Assembly: GCA_017964785.1 (NCBI GenBank)
Contig: JAGCRH010000062.1
Span: 1-64,000 of the forward strand
From: Prevotella sp.
GTDB lineage: Bacteria; Bacteroidota; Bacteroidia; Bacteroidales; Bacteroidaceae
Direction of reading: 5' to 3'
DNA length: 64,000 bases
The translations under genes were made by a program, and so were the position numbers. How positions within the stretch are numbered: the stretch's first letter is position 1; each line of letters opens with the position of its first letter. The notes below the pieces were generated by a model. That model was not told the origin of the DNA and made no database searches. It worked only from the letters and a program-made list of their open reading frames with translations. This document shows positions 9,867-19,564 of this stretch, in pieces.

Positions 9867-12788
9867 ATGAATATATTGAAACTATTACTTAGAAGGTTTA
9901 ATAATATAGATGTTGATAATCTTTTAAATGAGAAAAAGAGATTATCAGAAGAAAATAGTCGATATCAGTTTCGTTGCAATACTTTAACAGAGGATAAAAC
10001 TTTGTTGAAGGGACAGGTTGATCAAGTGACTTCCGAACTTGTTGGGGCAAAAGAAAAGCTTGATCAAGAAATAATGGAATCAAACAAACTAAGAAAACGT
10101 TTAGATGATTTAAGTAAAGATTTACATGACACAAAAGAATTAATTACTACAAATGAAAAAGAAATAAAGAACTTAAGGTGTCAGATAAAAGAGAAAGATG
10201 AGGAGATTCGTCGATTGAATAAAAAGGCTGAAACGTCCCCAATAGACGATGATGAAATTGACAATGAAGTACAAGACCAAATAGAAAATTTGAAAAGAGA
10301 AAATGCAAGATTGCAAGAAGATAACAAAAAGAAAGATGCGGATGTTAAACAATTAAGAGGAGAATTAAACAAAAAGGAATCAACAATAGCTGGTAAAGAC
10401 AAAGAAATTGAAGATAAAATTAGGGAAATAGAAAGACTGAAAGAAGTCCATAATGAATCTGATACAAATGGTGACAATGAAAATAGTGATGCTATAGACA
10501 ACAAGCATGATGATCAGGTAGAAACATCACTTATAGATTTGGAAGAAGGTTCCGATGTAGCCTATATTGACGGCATCCCAACCCCTATTGGAGATGTTGA
10601 TAATACAAAACGTACTATAGATACCGTAATAGATATAAAAGAAAACAAAATCATATCTGCCAAATCATTCTTTTCTCAACCAGAGAGTGTAATATTTAGG
10701 ATGAGAACAGAATTAGAAAATGCCATATATTTACAGAAGCCTCGCTTTATTTGCAAATATTGTGGACAGATGGTAAAGATTTCTGGCAGAAAGACCCAAA
10801 GAGGAGTTGCACGTTTCTTTTCACATCTGAAAGATAGTGATGATTGCGATTGCAAAACGACAACAGGAAGAACAAAAAGAGAAATAGAACGTGCGAAGTA
10901 TGCGAGGTGTAATGAAGGTGAACGTCATAAGTTTTTGAAAACAGAAATTGCAAGATATTTAAGAACTACGAAGGGTGTATCAGAAGTACAACTAGAAAGC
11001 ACGTTTAAGGGCAATCATCCTATTCTTCGCTGGAGACGTCCAGATGTATATGCAAAATATAGAGGGCAAGATGTTGTTTTTGAACTTCAGTTAAGTACGA
11101 CTTTCGTTAGTGTAATAGCTGAACGTGATTTGTTCTATCGAATGAATAATACCCATATTATATGGATATTCAATTTCGACGAGCAAGCGGAACACGTTGA
11201 TCTGACCAATATGATGACTAAAGACATTTATTACAACAATCATTTCAACATATTCATTTTCGATAAAGACGCGCAAAAACAAAGTGAAGAACGAGGAGAA
11301 TTGATATTAAAGTGTAACTGGATAAAACCTGATGGAAATTGGGAATATGAAAATGGTAACACTTCAGATAAGTTGGGTGGCGAATTTATCTCCCTTTCCG
11401 ATTTGACATTTGATAATGCATATAAACCATATTATAAAGATGCAGAAAAGTTTTTTCTGGAAGAAAATCTATTATATGTAAAACAGATTAAGAGTATTGA
11501 GGAAAACAACAAAGAAATACTTGAACGATTAGATGAACTTTGGAGAATTGAACAAATAAAAGAAGGAGAAAAGGTAAGGAAGACAGAAGAACAAAGGCAA
11601 GAAATACTTCAGGATATTGAAGCTTCAGAAAGAAAGTCAACGACCAATTACATTATAGGAGAAAGAAAAGAGAAACTGGGCTTACTTACATATGATGGTT
11701 TAATTCGAATTCCCTTTGAATATGAAGATATCAAAGTCCACAGAGGATGGGTCGAAGCCCAAAGAATTGATGGCATAGATGTCTTTAATGCTGATTATAA
11801 GTTAGTTTTTACAGGAGCAAAAAGAATAGAAAAACTAGATCCTGAACTTTTGAAATATGCTGAGATAGTAAATGGAGATTGGTTATGGGGGTTAATGGAC
11901 TCTAATGGCTTACCATTATGTAAGGCAATTTATTCAAAAATTGAAATCTGGGCAGAAAAGAAATTCAAGACAGAGCATAATGGAACTTATAGCATCATTA
12001 ACGAGAAAGGTATAGAGATTGCTAAGGATTATGATTATATTGGGAATCTTGATATAAGCAAAAAGGCGGAAGTTGAAAAAGACGGGTATAAAGGTTTCAT
12101 TGATGTAAATTGCCATATTATTGACACAAATGAGCAAAAGCTTGAAGGTGGTTTATCCAAAGTATGTCAAGTTGGACTTTGGGGTATTAAAAATGAAGAT
12201 GGCTCAATAAAAATACCATGTAAATATGATGATTTGGGTTCATTTAATGATTGTTTAATAGGGCTAAGTGGCACAGATTTCTCAATTGCAGACAAATCAT
12301 TTGGCATTGATTGTCCTGTTAAAGTAGAGTATGTCACGCAGAATGAAAGAAAAATGCTTATTTTTAAAGTTGGCAAGAGAGAAGCTTTTATGAATTTACG
12401 TCAACAGCAAAAAGCAATTAAGAATGGTTTAAAGCCTAAAGAAATTAATGAAATGTTTTTCTCGCATGCAAATTCTGAACGTGGCTTACTGTATTTAAGC
12501 GCAACTCCTGTGAAAGGGCCCACCTCTAAGAAAACGGTAATTGTTAATGATACGGACGTCGCTTTGGGTACTATTATTGAAGGTGTCGTAGTTCACACTG
12601 ATAAGAACTATATAATCATCAAATCAGAAGATGGGCAAACTGCTTACATTAATAGATCCATGTATGGAGAGTATTATTCAATGACAGCATTCATAAAGGG
12701 ACAAAATGTAAAAGTTGAGAAAGTTGGATTTGATGACAAACATAACAAGCATGTTTGGAAGATATTGTCTGTGTTCTATGCATTGTAA
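9867..12788 (+). CDS. coiled-coil / zinc / nuclease-like / WG-repeat / S1-like multidomain protein
   Basis: About 973 residues, strongly AT-rich. Domains in order: a charged coiled coil (~10-200); an unstructured acidic linker; a CKYCG...DCDC cysteine cluster (~295-335) that probably binds zinc; a region with RRPDVYAKYRG and VFELQLS (~390-415) resembling the restriction-like core of CoiA-type proteins (D...ExQ); another coiled segment (~530-600); several WG-type repeats (~605-810, e.g. GLLTYDGLIRIPFEYEDI, LWGIKNEDGSIKIP); and a C-terminal S1/OB-like domain (~900-970, EGVVVHTDKNYIIIKSEDG). The start is uncertain: a TTG at 9840 overlaps the upstream stop; the ATG at 9867 is preferred. Likely a nucleic-acid-binding, possibly cleaving, component of unit B. 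Confidence 0.75.
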   Translation: MNILKLLLRRFNNIDVDNLLNEKKRLSEENSRYQFRCNTLTEDKTLLKGQVDQVTSELVGAKEKLDQEIMESNKLRKRLDDLSKDLHDTKELITTNEKEIKNLRCQIKEKDEEIRRLNKKAETSPIDDDEIDNEVQDQIENLKRENARLQEDNKKKDADVKQLRGELNKKESTIAGKDKEIEDKIREIERLKEVHNESDTNGDNENSDAIDNKHDDQVETSLIDLEEGSDVAYIDGIPTPIGDVDNTKRTIDTVIDIKENKIISAKSFFSQPESVIFRMRTELENAIYLQKPRFICKYCGQMVKISGRKTQRGVARFFSHLKDSDDCDCKTTTGRTKREIERAKYARCNEGERHKFLKTEIARYLRTTKGVSEVQLESTFKGNHPILRWRRPDVYAKYRGQDVVFELQLSTTFVSVIAERDLFYRMNNTHIIWIFNFDEQAEHVDLTNMMTKDIYYNNHFNIFIFDKDAQKQSEERGELILKCNWIKPDGNWEYENGNTSDKLGGEFISLSDLTFDNAYKPYYKDAEKFFLEENLLYVKQIKSIEENNKEILERLDELWRIEQIKEGEKVRKTEEQRQEILQDIEASERKSTTNYIIGERKEKLGLLTYDGLIRIPFEYEDIKVHRGWVEAQRIDGIDVFNADYKLVFTGAKRIEKLDPELLKYAEIVNGDWLWGLMDSNGLPLCKAIYSKIEIWAEKKFKTEHNGTYSIINEKGIEIAKDYDYIGNLDISKKAEVEKDGYKGFIDVNCHIIDTNEQKLEGGLSKVCQVGLWGIKNEDGSIKIPCKYDDLGSFNDCLIGLSGTDFSIADKSFGIDCPVKVEYVTQNERKMLIFKVGKREAFMNLRQQQKAIKNGLKPKEINEMFFSHANSERGLLYLSATPVKGPTSKKTVIVNDTDVALGTIIEGVVVHTDKNYIIIKSEDGQTAYINRSMYGEYYSMTAFIKGQNVKVEKVGFDDKHNKHVWKILSVFYAL

Positions 12789-12802
12789 AAAAGGTATCTA
12801 TT

Positions 12803-13870
12803 ATGGCAAGTTGGGATAAAGAGATATTACCACGAGAAAATGGTGAACTTGTACAAATGCAAGTTCCAGAGATTGTTTCTGCCAGTAGAAGTACGGATAT
12901 ACCTGCTTTTTATGCAGATTGGTTTTTCCATCGACTGAAGGTTGGTTATTCTGCTTGGACTAATCCATTTAACGGTGTTAAAGGTTATGTGTCGTATAAG
13001 AATACGCGCTTCATCGTTTTCTGGTCAAAAGACCCATCCCCACTTCTAGACCATTTGGATGAGTTGAAAGAAAGGGGAATAGGATGTTATATCCAATACA
13101 CGTTGAATGACTATGTTGAAGAAGGCCTAGAAAATGGAGTAAAGCCTTTGGATTATCGAATCGATACTTTCAAACGGTTGGTTGATAAATTAGGCATGGG
13201 TAGCGTTATTTGGCGATTTGACCCTCTGATGCTTACTGATACAATTGACATTGATACGCTTCTTGGGAAGATAGAGAATATTGGAAATCAATTGAAAGGT
13301 TATACAGAGAAGCTCGTCTTTAGCTATGCAGATATCGCCTTATATAGGAAGGTGAAATCAAATCTCGAAAAGAACGGCATCACTAGTAGAGATTGGACTG
13401 AAGATGAAATGCGGGAGTTGGCAAATGGACTAGCCAAACTAAACCAGTCTTGGGGATATACGTTGGCAACTTGTGGCGAGAAGATTGACCTTAAGCACTA
13501 TGGTATCGAGCATAACCATTGTGTTGATGATGCTCTGATTATTAGGTTAGCGTACCACGATAAAGCCCTCATGGACTTTCTGAAAGTAAAGATAAAACCT
13601 ATGCCAAGCCCTTCTATCTTTGGAGATACAGAGCCGCTACCGCCAGATGCGATTATTCTTCCTAATAACACTTATGCTACTCGTGGCGATAACAGGGACA
13701 AAGGACAAAGAGAATTCTGCGGATGCATGAAGAGCAAAGACATTGGGGAATATAATACATGTGTTCACCTCTGTGAGTATTGCTATGCGAATACGAGTAA
13801 AGAGATTGCCCTCGCTAATTGGAAGCACCATCAAGACAAAAAGGAATCAGAAACAATAATAGGAAGGTAA
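12803..13870 (+). CDS. DUF1848 family protein (Cys-rich, radical-SAM-like)
   Basis: A 355-residue protein with the DUF1848 plan: N-terminal EIVSASRSTDIPAFYADWF, an SVIWRFDPLMLT strand-loop in the middle, and a C-terminal cysteine cluster (FCGCMKSKDIGEYNTC then CEYCYAN) that likely binds an iron-sulfur cluster. The family is annotated as unknown; the CxxCY-type cluster and barrel-like pattern make it radical-SAM-like, which is inference. The ATG at 12803 is chosen because earlier in-frame codons lie inside the upstream gene. The next gene starts 7 nt after its stop. Its place between two nucleic-acid-processing proteins suggests a cofactor or modification role in the same pathway. Confidence 0.82.
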   Translation: MASWDKEILPRENGELVQMQVPEIVSASRSTDIPAFYADWFFHRLKVGYSAWTNPFNGVKGYVSYKNTRFIVFWSKDPSPLLDHLDELKERGIGCYIQYTLNDYVEEGLENGVKPLDYRIDTFKRLVDKLGMGSVIWRFDPLMLTDTIDIDTLLGKIENIGNQLKGYTEKLVFSYADIALYRKVKSNLEKNGITSRDWTEDEMRELANGLAKLNQSWGYTLATCGEKIDLKHYGIEHNHCVDDALIIRLAYHDKALMDFLKVKIKPMPSPSIFGDTEPLPPDAIILPNNTYATRGDNRDKGQREFCGCMKSKDIGEYNTCVHLCEYCYANTSKEIALANWKHHQDKKESETIIGR

Positions 13871-13877
13871 AGGTAAA

Positions 13878-16800
13878 ATGCTGAAGAGTTTCTACATAAG
13901 AGAGGGTTCTTGGAATCTGGCTTATGACGATGGTTTAGAAAGAACCACAAAAGACCCACCTATAAAAGACTTTGAATGTATTGGTGAGTCTGACATTTAT
14001 TTCGACATAGATGAGGTATATTTTAATGATTCATTTGTGTTGGATTTCCCTAGTGAGCATTTTTATCAAGCTTGGTGGGACTTTGCGAATGGGCCTTGCC
14101 CAATTAGAATTAATCAAAAATGGGGGTTTGTTAATTCTAATTTCGATATTATTATTAAGCCTCAGTTCGATTCTTTAGGGGAAATCCAAGAAAAAGAGTG
14201 TGCATGCAAACATACCATGACATTCACACACGTTTTTTCTTGGAATAATGGGATTGGGAAGGTTGTTCTCAATAAAAAGGAATTAATGATATCGGATCGA
14301 GGAGAAATTCTATCAAAAAACGAATTAGAAATAACAAACAAAGAAACCATTTTAGCACATGAAACCTCAGAATTCATAAGAAGATTAAGGTTAAGAGATA
14401 ATATTACTTTTCTGGGGATGCGAGATACTGCGATAAGTATGTTGCCTTCTGACAGGATGGTGCTTGACAAATTATACAATGACCTTAAACGTGGTACTGG
14501 TATTTTGGATGATGAAGTCCATCTGAATATGTATCTTAGGTGCTTTGGCAAAATGCACAAAGCCAAACTTGACACTGCATTTGGATGCATTCCTGCCGAT
14601 ATTGACTTGTTTTCTAATGAACTTGAAATATACGATTGGGGATGTGGGCAAGGCATTGCTACAATTTGTCTGCTTGATTTTCTGAAGTCTAAGAACGTAT
14701 CTTACAAGATAAAAGGCATTCATCTAATTGAGCCATCGAAAGAGGCTGTTAAACGCGCATGCGATGTGATTGAATGCATAGATTCAAATATATCTGTCAC
14801 TACAACGACAAAAGTATTCGATGAACTAAAACAAGAAGATTTCGTTCCGTCAACTACGATAAAGCTACATTTATTTAGCAACATTCTTGATGTCGATAGT
14901 TTTGATCTGGCACGTTTTATCCATCTATTCCAGCAAAGTTTTAACGGCATGAACTATTTTGTTTGTGTCGGTCCATACTATAGCAATAATAGGCGCGTTG
15001 ACGAGTTTATAGCGGCAACCGCACCTGATTCAATGTTCGCTATCATGAATAAAGAAAAAGGTGCGTGGCTAAAAGAGTGGACTATCTCGATGCGAGTTTT
15101 CCTTAAGGAATTTGTACACGTTGAACCTATTATAGATATTAGGAAACGTATCGAAGAATCACATAAACAAGACCAATTCTTTGCTGGCTATATTCTTGAT
15201 GCGATTTCAGAAGAGATTGCCAATTCTGACATGAATCAAGAAATAGAAGCATTGTATAATTCACTTTGTTCTTTTGACGTCAAATCAAATGTATCATTAG
15301 ATGGTCGATATATCAACGAAAATTCTGAATTAGCAGTTCTTTCAAACATAATCTCTAGAGGATTGCCGACAAAAGCGCCTATTGATATCGAAAATTACTT
15401 TTCTGACATATTTCATATTTCAAACAAGCCTTCGAAAGACGGTGTCCTTGACTATCACTCAACTCATTCCATAACTGCAAAAGCAATTTTCGAAGCGTTA
15501 CACGTAATTGATCCTCGATTTGATGTAGAATACTATAATGGTGACATGCTTGAAAGCTCTTTTGAGAAGCAATTCATCAGCAATTATCTAAAAGGGAGCA
15601 AAAGTGAATATTTGTGTCAGGTATTGGAGCCACAACGTTCTTTGTCTTCCATAGTTACTATCCCGGACAGGACATTCAGCAGAGACCAACGAGTAGATTT
15701 TGCCTTAGAGATACCTTATGGTGATGGAAGAACAGGCTTTATCGTAGAGTTAGATGGCATGCCATTCCATTCAAACATATTCCAACGACTAAGAGATGAG
15801 CAAAGGGACAAGTCTTCTCTAATGAGTGGATGGGACACGTATCGTATAGAACATCTTACAGACAACTCTTTTTTAAATGGATGGGAAAATGAAGCGGTAA
15901 CTAATCAGTATCTGTCAACCCTAAAAGGTAACTGTACAAAGTCTATAGCAGGAGAATGGAGGAAGGCTTTAGAAATAGTTCTGTCCCCATTGGCAATAGC
16001 CCGTGTCGAAATATTATTGCTTGAGGCAATGATGTCTGGACATCTTAAAATGGATGCCGAATCATGGAATATTATAGTCGTTGAAAGAGATATTCCATGC
16101 GCCGCCATCGCAATAGAAGATCTGAAAACAAAGCTTCAAAAGATATATGAACTTTCTGGTAGGCAAATTCATCTACCCACAGTCGACTTGCAAATAGTAT
16201 CCACCAAGGAATTTATAGATTCGGATTTACATTTAGGTCTTAAGCCAACTATAGAAGTTCCCCAAACCAAGTTTGATTTATGTATAGATATTGCGATATT
16301 GCTAAAGGATGGTATTGATGCCCTGCCCTTACCAGTTGACACAGATGTTGTCTATATCACTCGTACCTCTCATTACAAAAAGAAAGACCGTTCTGTATGT
16401 ACTGCAGAGAACATACAATACCCGGCTCTTGTGAAAAAAGATACGTCAGGCCTTTTTGTTAGTATCAAGAATCGTGAGGAAACGTTGACTTACTTCTTGC
16501 AGGAAATATTCCGCAAACCCAATTTCAGGCCTGGTCAATTGCTGATTCTAAGTCATGCATTAGCAGACAAAACGACTATCGGACTATTGCCAACTGGCGG
16601 AGGTAAATCTTTGACTTATCAATTGTCGTGTATGCTTCAACCAGGAGTATCAATTATTGTTGACCCATTGGTTTCGTTGATGGTTGATCAAGTCAGGGGG
16701 ATGCGGGATGTCCGGATTGATGCTTGCGATTGCGTCAATAGCGTTATGTCAGGAGCAGAAAAGACTCACAAACTCAATCTACTCCAAAAAGGAGCCGTGC

Positions 16801-19559
16801 AGTTTATGCTCCTCTCCCCAGAGCGGTTTATGATGGAGAATTTCCGAGAAAGCCTCATTACTATGACTGAGAAGAATCATGTTCACTTCTCTTATGGCGT
16901 AATAGACGAGGTTCACTGTGTTTCTGAATGGGGACATGATTTCCGTACCTCATATTTACACCTTGGTCGCAATATGATTAACTTTATGCGTACTAAGTCA
17001 GAACGACCACTTTCTATAATGGGTCTTACCGCAACAGCTTCTTTTGATGTTTTGGCCGATGTAGAACGTGAGCTTACGCTTGGAGGGAACTTGACTATTG
17101 ACAGCGATGCCATCGTTCGGCCTGAGAATGATGAAAGAAAGGAATTGACGTATCGCATTATTGAAGTTCATTCTGATTTCGACGAACTGCGAGACCCTAA
17201 TGACAAAAATGTGTTAAATGCTAATATCGATAGAGAACTTCAGAACATTGTAGCAATTACAAAAAAGAAGAAACTAGTAGAATTGATAGGGAATGTTCCT
17301 CAAGATATAGAAGCAATAAATGAAGCCACGATAGATTCACCTTGCAAAATTGTGGAATATTCATCAGAAACGTTTTTTGCAAAGTCTTCTCAAGAAAAAT
17401 ATGACAATGCCGGAATTGTATTCTGTCCTCATGCTCACGGTTCACTTGGAGTCGTTGATAGTGTCTATGGAAATCATCCTGGTATATCTTCTTCCTTGCT
17501 ATCAGAGGCCAAATATCTGAAAATAGGTACCTTTATCGGAGGCGACAAACCATCTGGTGACATGAAGCTATTCAATCAAAACGAACAAAATCTGATGGTT
17601 GCTACGAAGGCTTTTGGAATGGGAATAGACAAACCAAATATTCGTTTTACCGTCAATTTCAATCACCCTTCATCCATTGAGAGTTTCGTTCAAGAAGCTG
17701 GCCGTGGCGGTCGTGATCGAAGAAATGCTATTGCATACATATTGTTTGATCCTACCGAATATATACACCTTACGGCTGATAAGATAAATGATATTCGTTA
17801 TGTTATGGGGAAAGAAAAAGACCCTATCTGGTTAGAGCGATATCTTAACAAGTTTATCCTATTTAATGATTTCTTGAATGTTTGCATACAGAATAATTGC
17901 TCGGAAGAAGATAGTAGATCCATTATCAATATCCTGCGAGATAGAGACTTCGTAGAGAATATTGATAAGAATATTGATATGTGGTTCCATAATAATTCTT
18001 TCAGGGGCTTATACAAAGAAAAAGTTATCCTCTGGGAAATGACAGATAGGCTTATGAACGTCAAACCCAATCATCTTAGAGCAATTCAAGCACGTCTAAG
18101 AGACGACCTGGGGAATGAAGACATTCTGTTGAAAGTCAACGCCGGAACAAACACAATAACTATTGTATCAGAAGAAGAAAACGACAAACAATACGGCTAC
18201 ATATACCTCAGTGACTTGCAAGCTAATTACCGACAAACAAATTTCACATATAACTTATGCAAGGAAATATCAGAAGCACTTATCAGTATGTTAAAAGAAT
18301 ATGAAGATCACTCGGCAAGAGCACTTCTGCGTCCTTTGGATGGAGTGGATGATATAATGGAAGGCATTTATGCGGCTATGTCGAAAGCTGATAAGGATGG
18401 TTATGTTTTTGTGACGGTCTCATGGGAAAACAATTTCCAACAAGATTCTGATGGATTTGAGCAGTCGATAAAGGCTGAGATTGAAAAAATTGCTATTCAG
18501 AAGCAATGGCAGAATATCGATGAAAACCGTTACGGGAAACTAAAATTGAATAAGGTCGGTGATTTTGAGTCGTTAATCGCTCAGATTGCCAAATGTTCAA
18601 ATGATTCTAATTGGCTTAGGTGTCATGGAGATGAGACAACCTACAAATCATTAAGAAAACTATTCTGTCAAAAGCGTGACAAAGCGGACACAGATAAGGC
18701 AATATACAGATTGTGTTGTATCGGTTTAGTTGAGGACGTTACGATAGATTATCTCTCGGAAACATACGAGTTGAAGATTCATAAGCAGACTGATGATGAG
18801 TTCAAGGCTCACATGTTTGATTTCTTTAGGAAATACTATTCTTCTGAACAGGCACAAAAGAGGGTTGATGAGATAAATTCTCAGGACGGTCGTAACTACT
18901 TGGACAAATGTTTAGGTTATCTAACAAAATTCGTCTATCAGAATCTGGAAAAGAAGCGTTATCGTGCCATAGAGGATATGCGAATAGCATGCAAAGATAG
19001 TGTTTTAAAACGAGCAGAGTCAGGGAATGACAATTGGCTTAAAGAGTTTATCCACCTATATTTCAACTCAAAATACGCCAGAGAAGGATACACGGTGGAA
19101 GACAAGCCTTATTCCCTTACCTATGACACAGATGATCAGGGAAGAGATGACTTTGATATAGTGAAGAAGTATATCGACATTATGAATAAGGACTCATCAG
19201 GCAGTGAGGTTGACAATGTAAAGCACTTATACGGTGCAACACTCCTGTCTTTACGTGCACACCCTGACAATGCAGCACTTCAATTACTTTTCACTTATTG
19301 CGTGACCTTCTTAGGAGTCGGAACTAACGACACATTAAGGTCAGATGCCATTAAAAACTTTCATGAAAGTTTTATGTCACTTTCAAAGAAGGACGGAATG
19401 GATGTGTGGGATTGTATTGACGAATATACAGCCATGATAAAGCCTAAAGTACATGATCAACAATTGGAGGAGAGCATTGTAAATCAAGGTAAGGACAGTA
19501 TACTTCTATTCATTCATGAGGAGAAATTAAATGAGATAGCAAATAAATATTTAAATTAA
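13878..19559 (+). CDS. giant fusion: WG repeat, methyltransferase, PD-(D/E)xK-like nuclease, RecQ-like helicase
   Basis: 1893 residues. Near the N-terminus a WG-type repeat (~70-130, KWGFVNSNFDIIIKPQFDSL). At ~250 a Rossmann methyltransferase motif I, YDWGCGQG, followed by an acidic loop (HLIEPS). At ~600-650 RVDFALEIPYGDGRTGFIVELDG, whose D...ExD spacing fits a Vsr/DUF559-like endonuclease (the stretch is cited to locate the motif). At ~900 helicase motif I, LPTGGGKSLTYQ; DEVH at ~1007; GLTATAS; and motif VI QEAGRGGRDRRN at ~1271, all RecQ-like. The last ~550 residues are unassigned and helical. The helicase motifs look intact, as does motif I of the methyltransferase. It is the probable DNA-processing effector of the island. 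Confidence 0.88.
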   Translation: MLKSFYIREGSWNLAYDDGLERTTKDPPIKDFECIGESDIYFDIDEVYFNDSFVLDFPSEHFYQAWWDFANGPCPIRINQKWGFVNSNFDIIIKPQFDSLGEIQEKECACKHTMTFTHVFSWNNGIGKVVLNKKELMISDRGEILSKNELEITNKETILAHETSEFIRRLRLRDNITFLGMRDTAISMLPSDRMVLDKLYNDLKRGTGILDDEVHLNMYLRCFGKMHKAKLDTAFGCIPADIDLFSNELEIYDWGCGQGIATICLLDFLKSKNVSYKIKGIHLIEPSKEAVKRACDVIECIDSNISVTTTTKVFDELKQEDFVPSTTIKLHLFSNILDVDSFDLARFIHLFQQSFNGMNYFVCVGPYYSNNRRVDEFIAATAPDSMFAIMNKEKGAWLKEWTISMRVFLKEFVHVEPIIDIRKRIEESHKQDQFFAGYILDAISEEIANSDMNQEIEALYNSLCSFDVKSNVSLDGRYINENSELAVLSNIISRGLPTKAPIDIENYFSDIFHISNKPSKDGVLDYHSTHSITAKAIFEALHVIDPRFDVEYYNGDMLESSFEKQFISNYLKGSKSEYLCQVLEPQRSLSSIVTIPDRTFSRDQRVDFALEIPYGDGRTGFIVELDGMPFHSNIFQRLRDEQRDKSSLMSGWDTYRIEHLTDNSFLNGWENEAVTNQYLSTLKGNCTKSIAGEWRKALEIVLSPLAIARVEILLLEAMMSGHLKMDAESWNIIVVERDIPCAAIAIEDLKTKLQKIYELSGRQIHLPTVDLQIVSTKEFIDSDLHLGLKPTIEVPQTKFDLCIDIAILLKDGIDALPLPVDTDVVYITRTSHYKKKDRSVCTAENIQYPALVKKDTSGLFVSIKNREETLTYFLQEIFRKPNFRPGQLLILSHALADKTTIGLLPTGGGKSLTYQLSCMLQPGVSIIVDPLVSLMVDQVRGMRDVRIDACDCVNSVMSGAEKTHKLNLLQKGAVQFMLLSPERFMMENFRESLITMTEKNHVHFSYGVIDEVHCVSEWGHDFRTSYLHLGRNMINFMRTKSERPLSIMGLTATASFDVLADVERELTLGGNLTIDSDAIVRPENDERKELTYRIIEVHSDFDELRDPNDKNVLNANIDRELQNIVAITKKKKLVELIGNVPQDIEAINEATIDSPCKIVEYSSETFFAKSSQEKYDNAGIVFCPHAHGSLGVVDSVYGNHPGISSSLLSEAKYLKIGTFIGGDKPSGDMKLFNQNEQNLMVATKAFGMGIDKPNIRFTVNFNHPSSIESFVQEAGRGGRDRRNAIAYILFDPTEYIHLTADKINDIRYVMGKEKDPIWLERYLNKFILFNDFLNVCIQNNCSEEDSRSIINILRDRDFVENIDKNIDMWFHNNSFRGLYKEKVILWEMTDRLMNVKPNHLRAIQARLRDDLGNEDILLKVNAGTNTITIVSEEENDKQYGYIYLSDLQANYRQTNFTYNLCKEISEALISMLKEYEDHSARALLRPLDGVDDIMEGIYAAMSKADKDGYVFVTVSWENNFQQDSDGFEQSIKAEIEKIAIQKQWQNIDENRYGKLKLNKVGDFESLIAQIAKCSNDSNWLRCHGDETTYKSLRKLFCQKRDKADTDKAIYRLCCIGLVEDVTIDYLSETYELKIHKQTDDEFKAHMFDFFRKYYSSEQAQKRVDEINSQDGRNYLDKCLGYLTKFVYQNLEKKRYRAIEDMRIACKDSVLKRAESGNDNWLKEFIHLYFNSKYAREGYTVEDKPYSLTYDTDDQGRDDFDIVKKYIDIMNKDSSGSEVDNVKHLYGATLLSLRAHPDNAALQLLFTYCVTFLGVGTNDTLRSDAIKNFHESFMSLSKKDGMDVWDCIDEYTAMIKPKVHDQQLEESIVNQGKDSILLFIHEEKLNEIANKYLN

Positions 19560-19564
19560 AGGAT

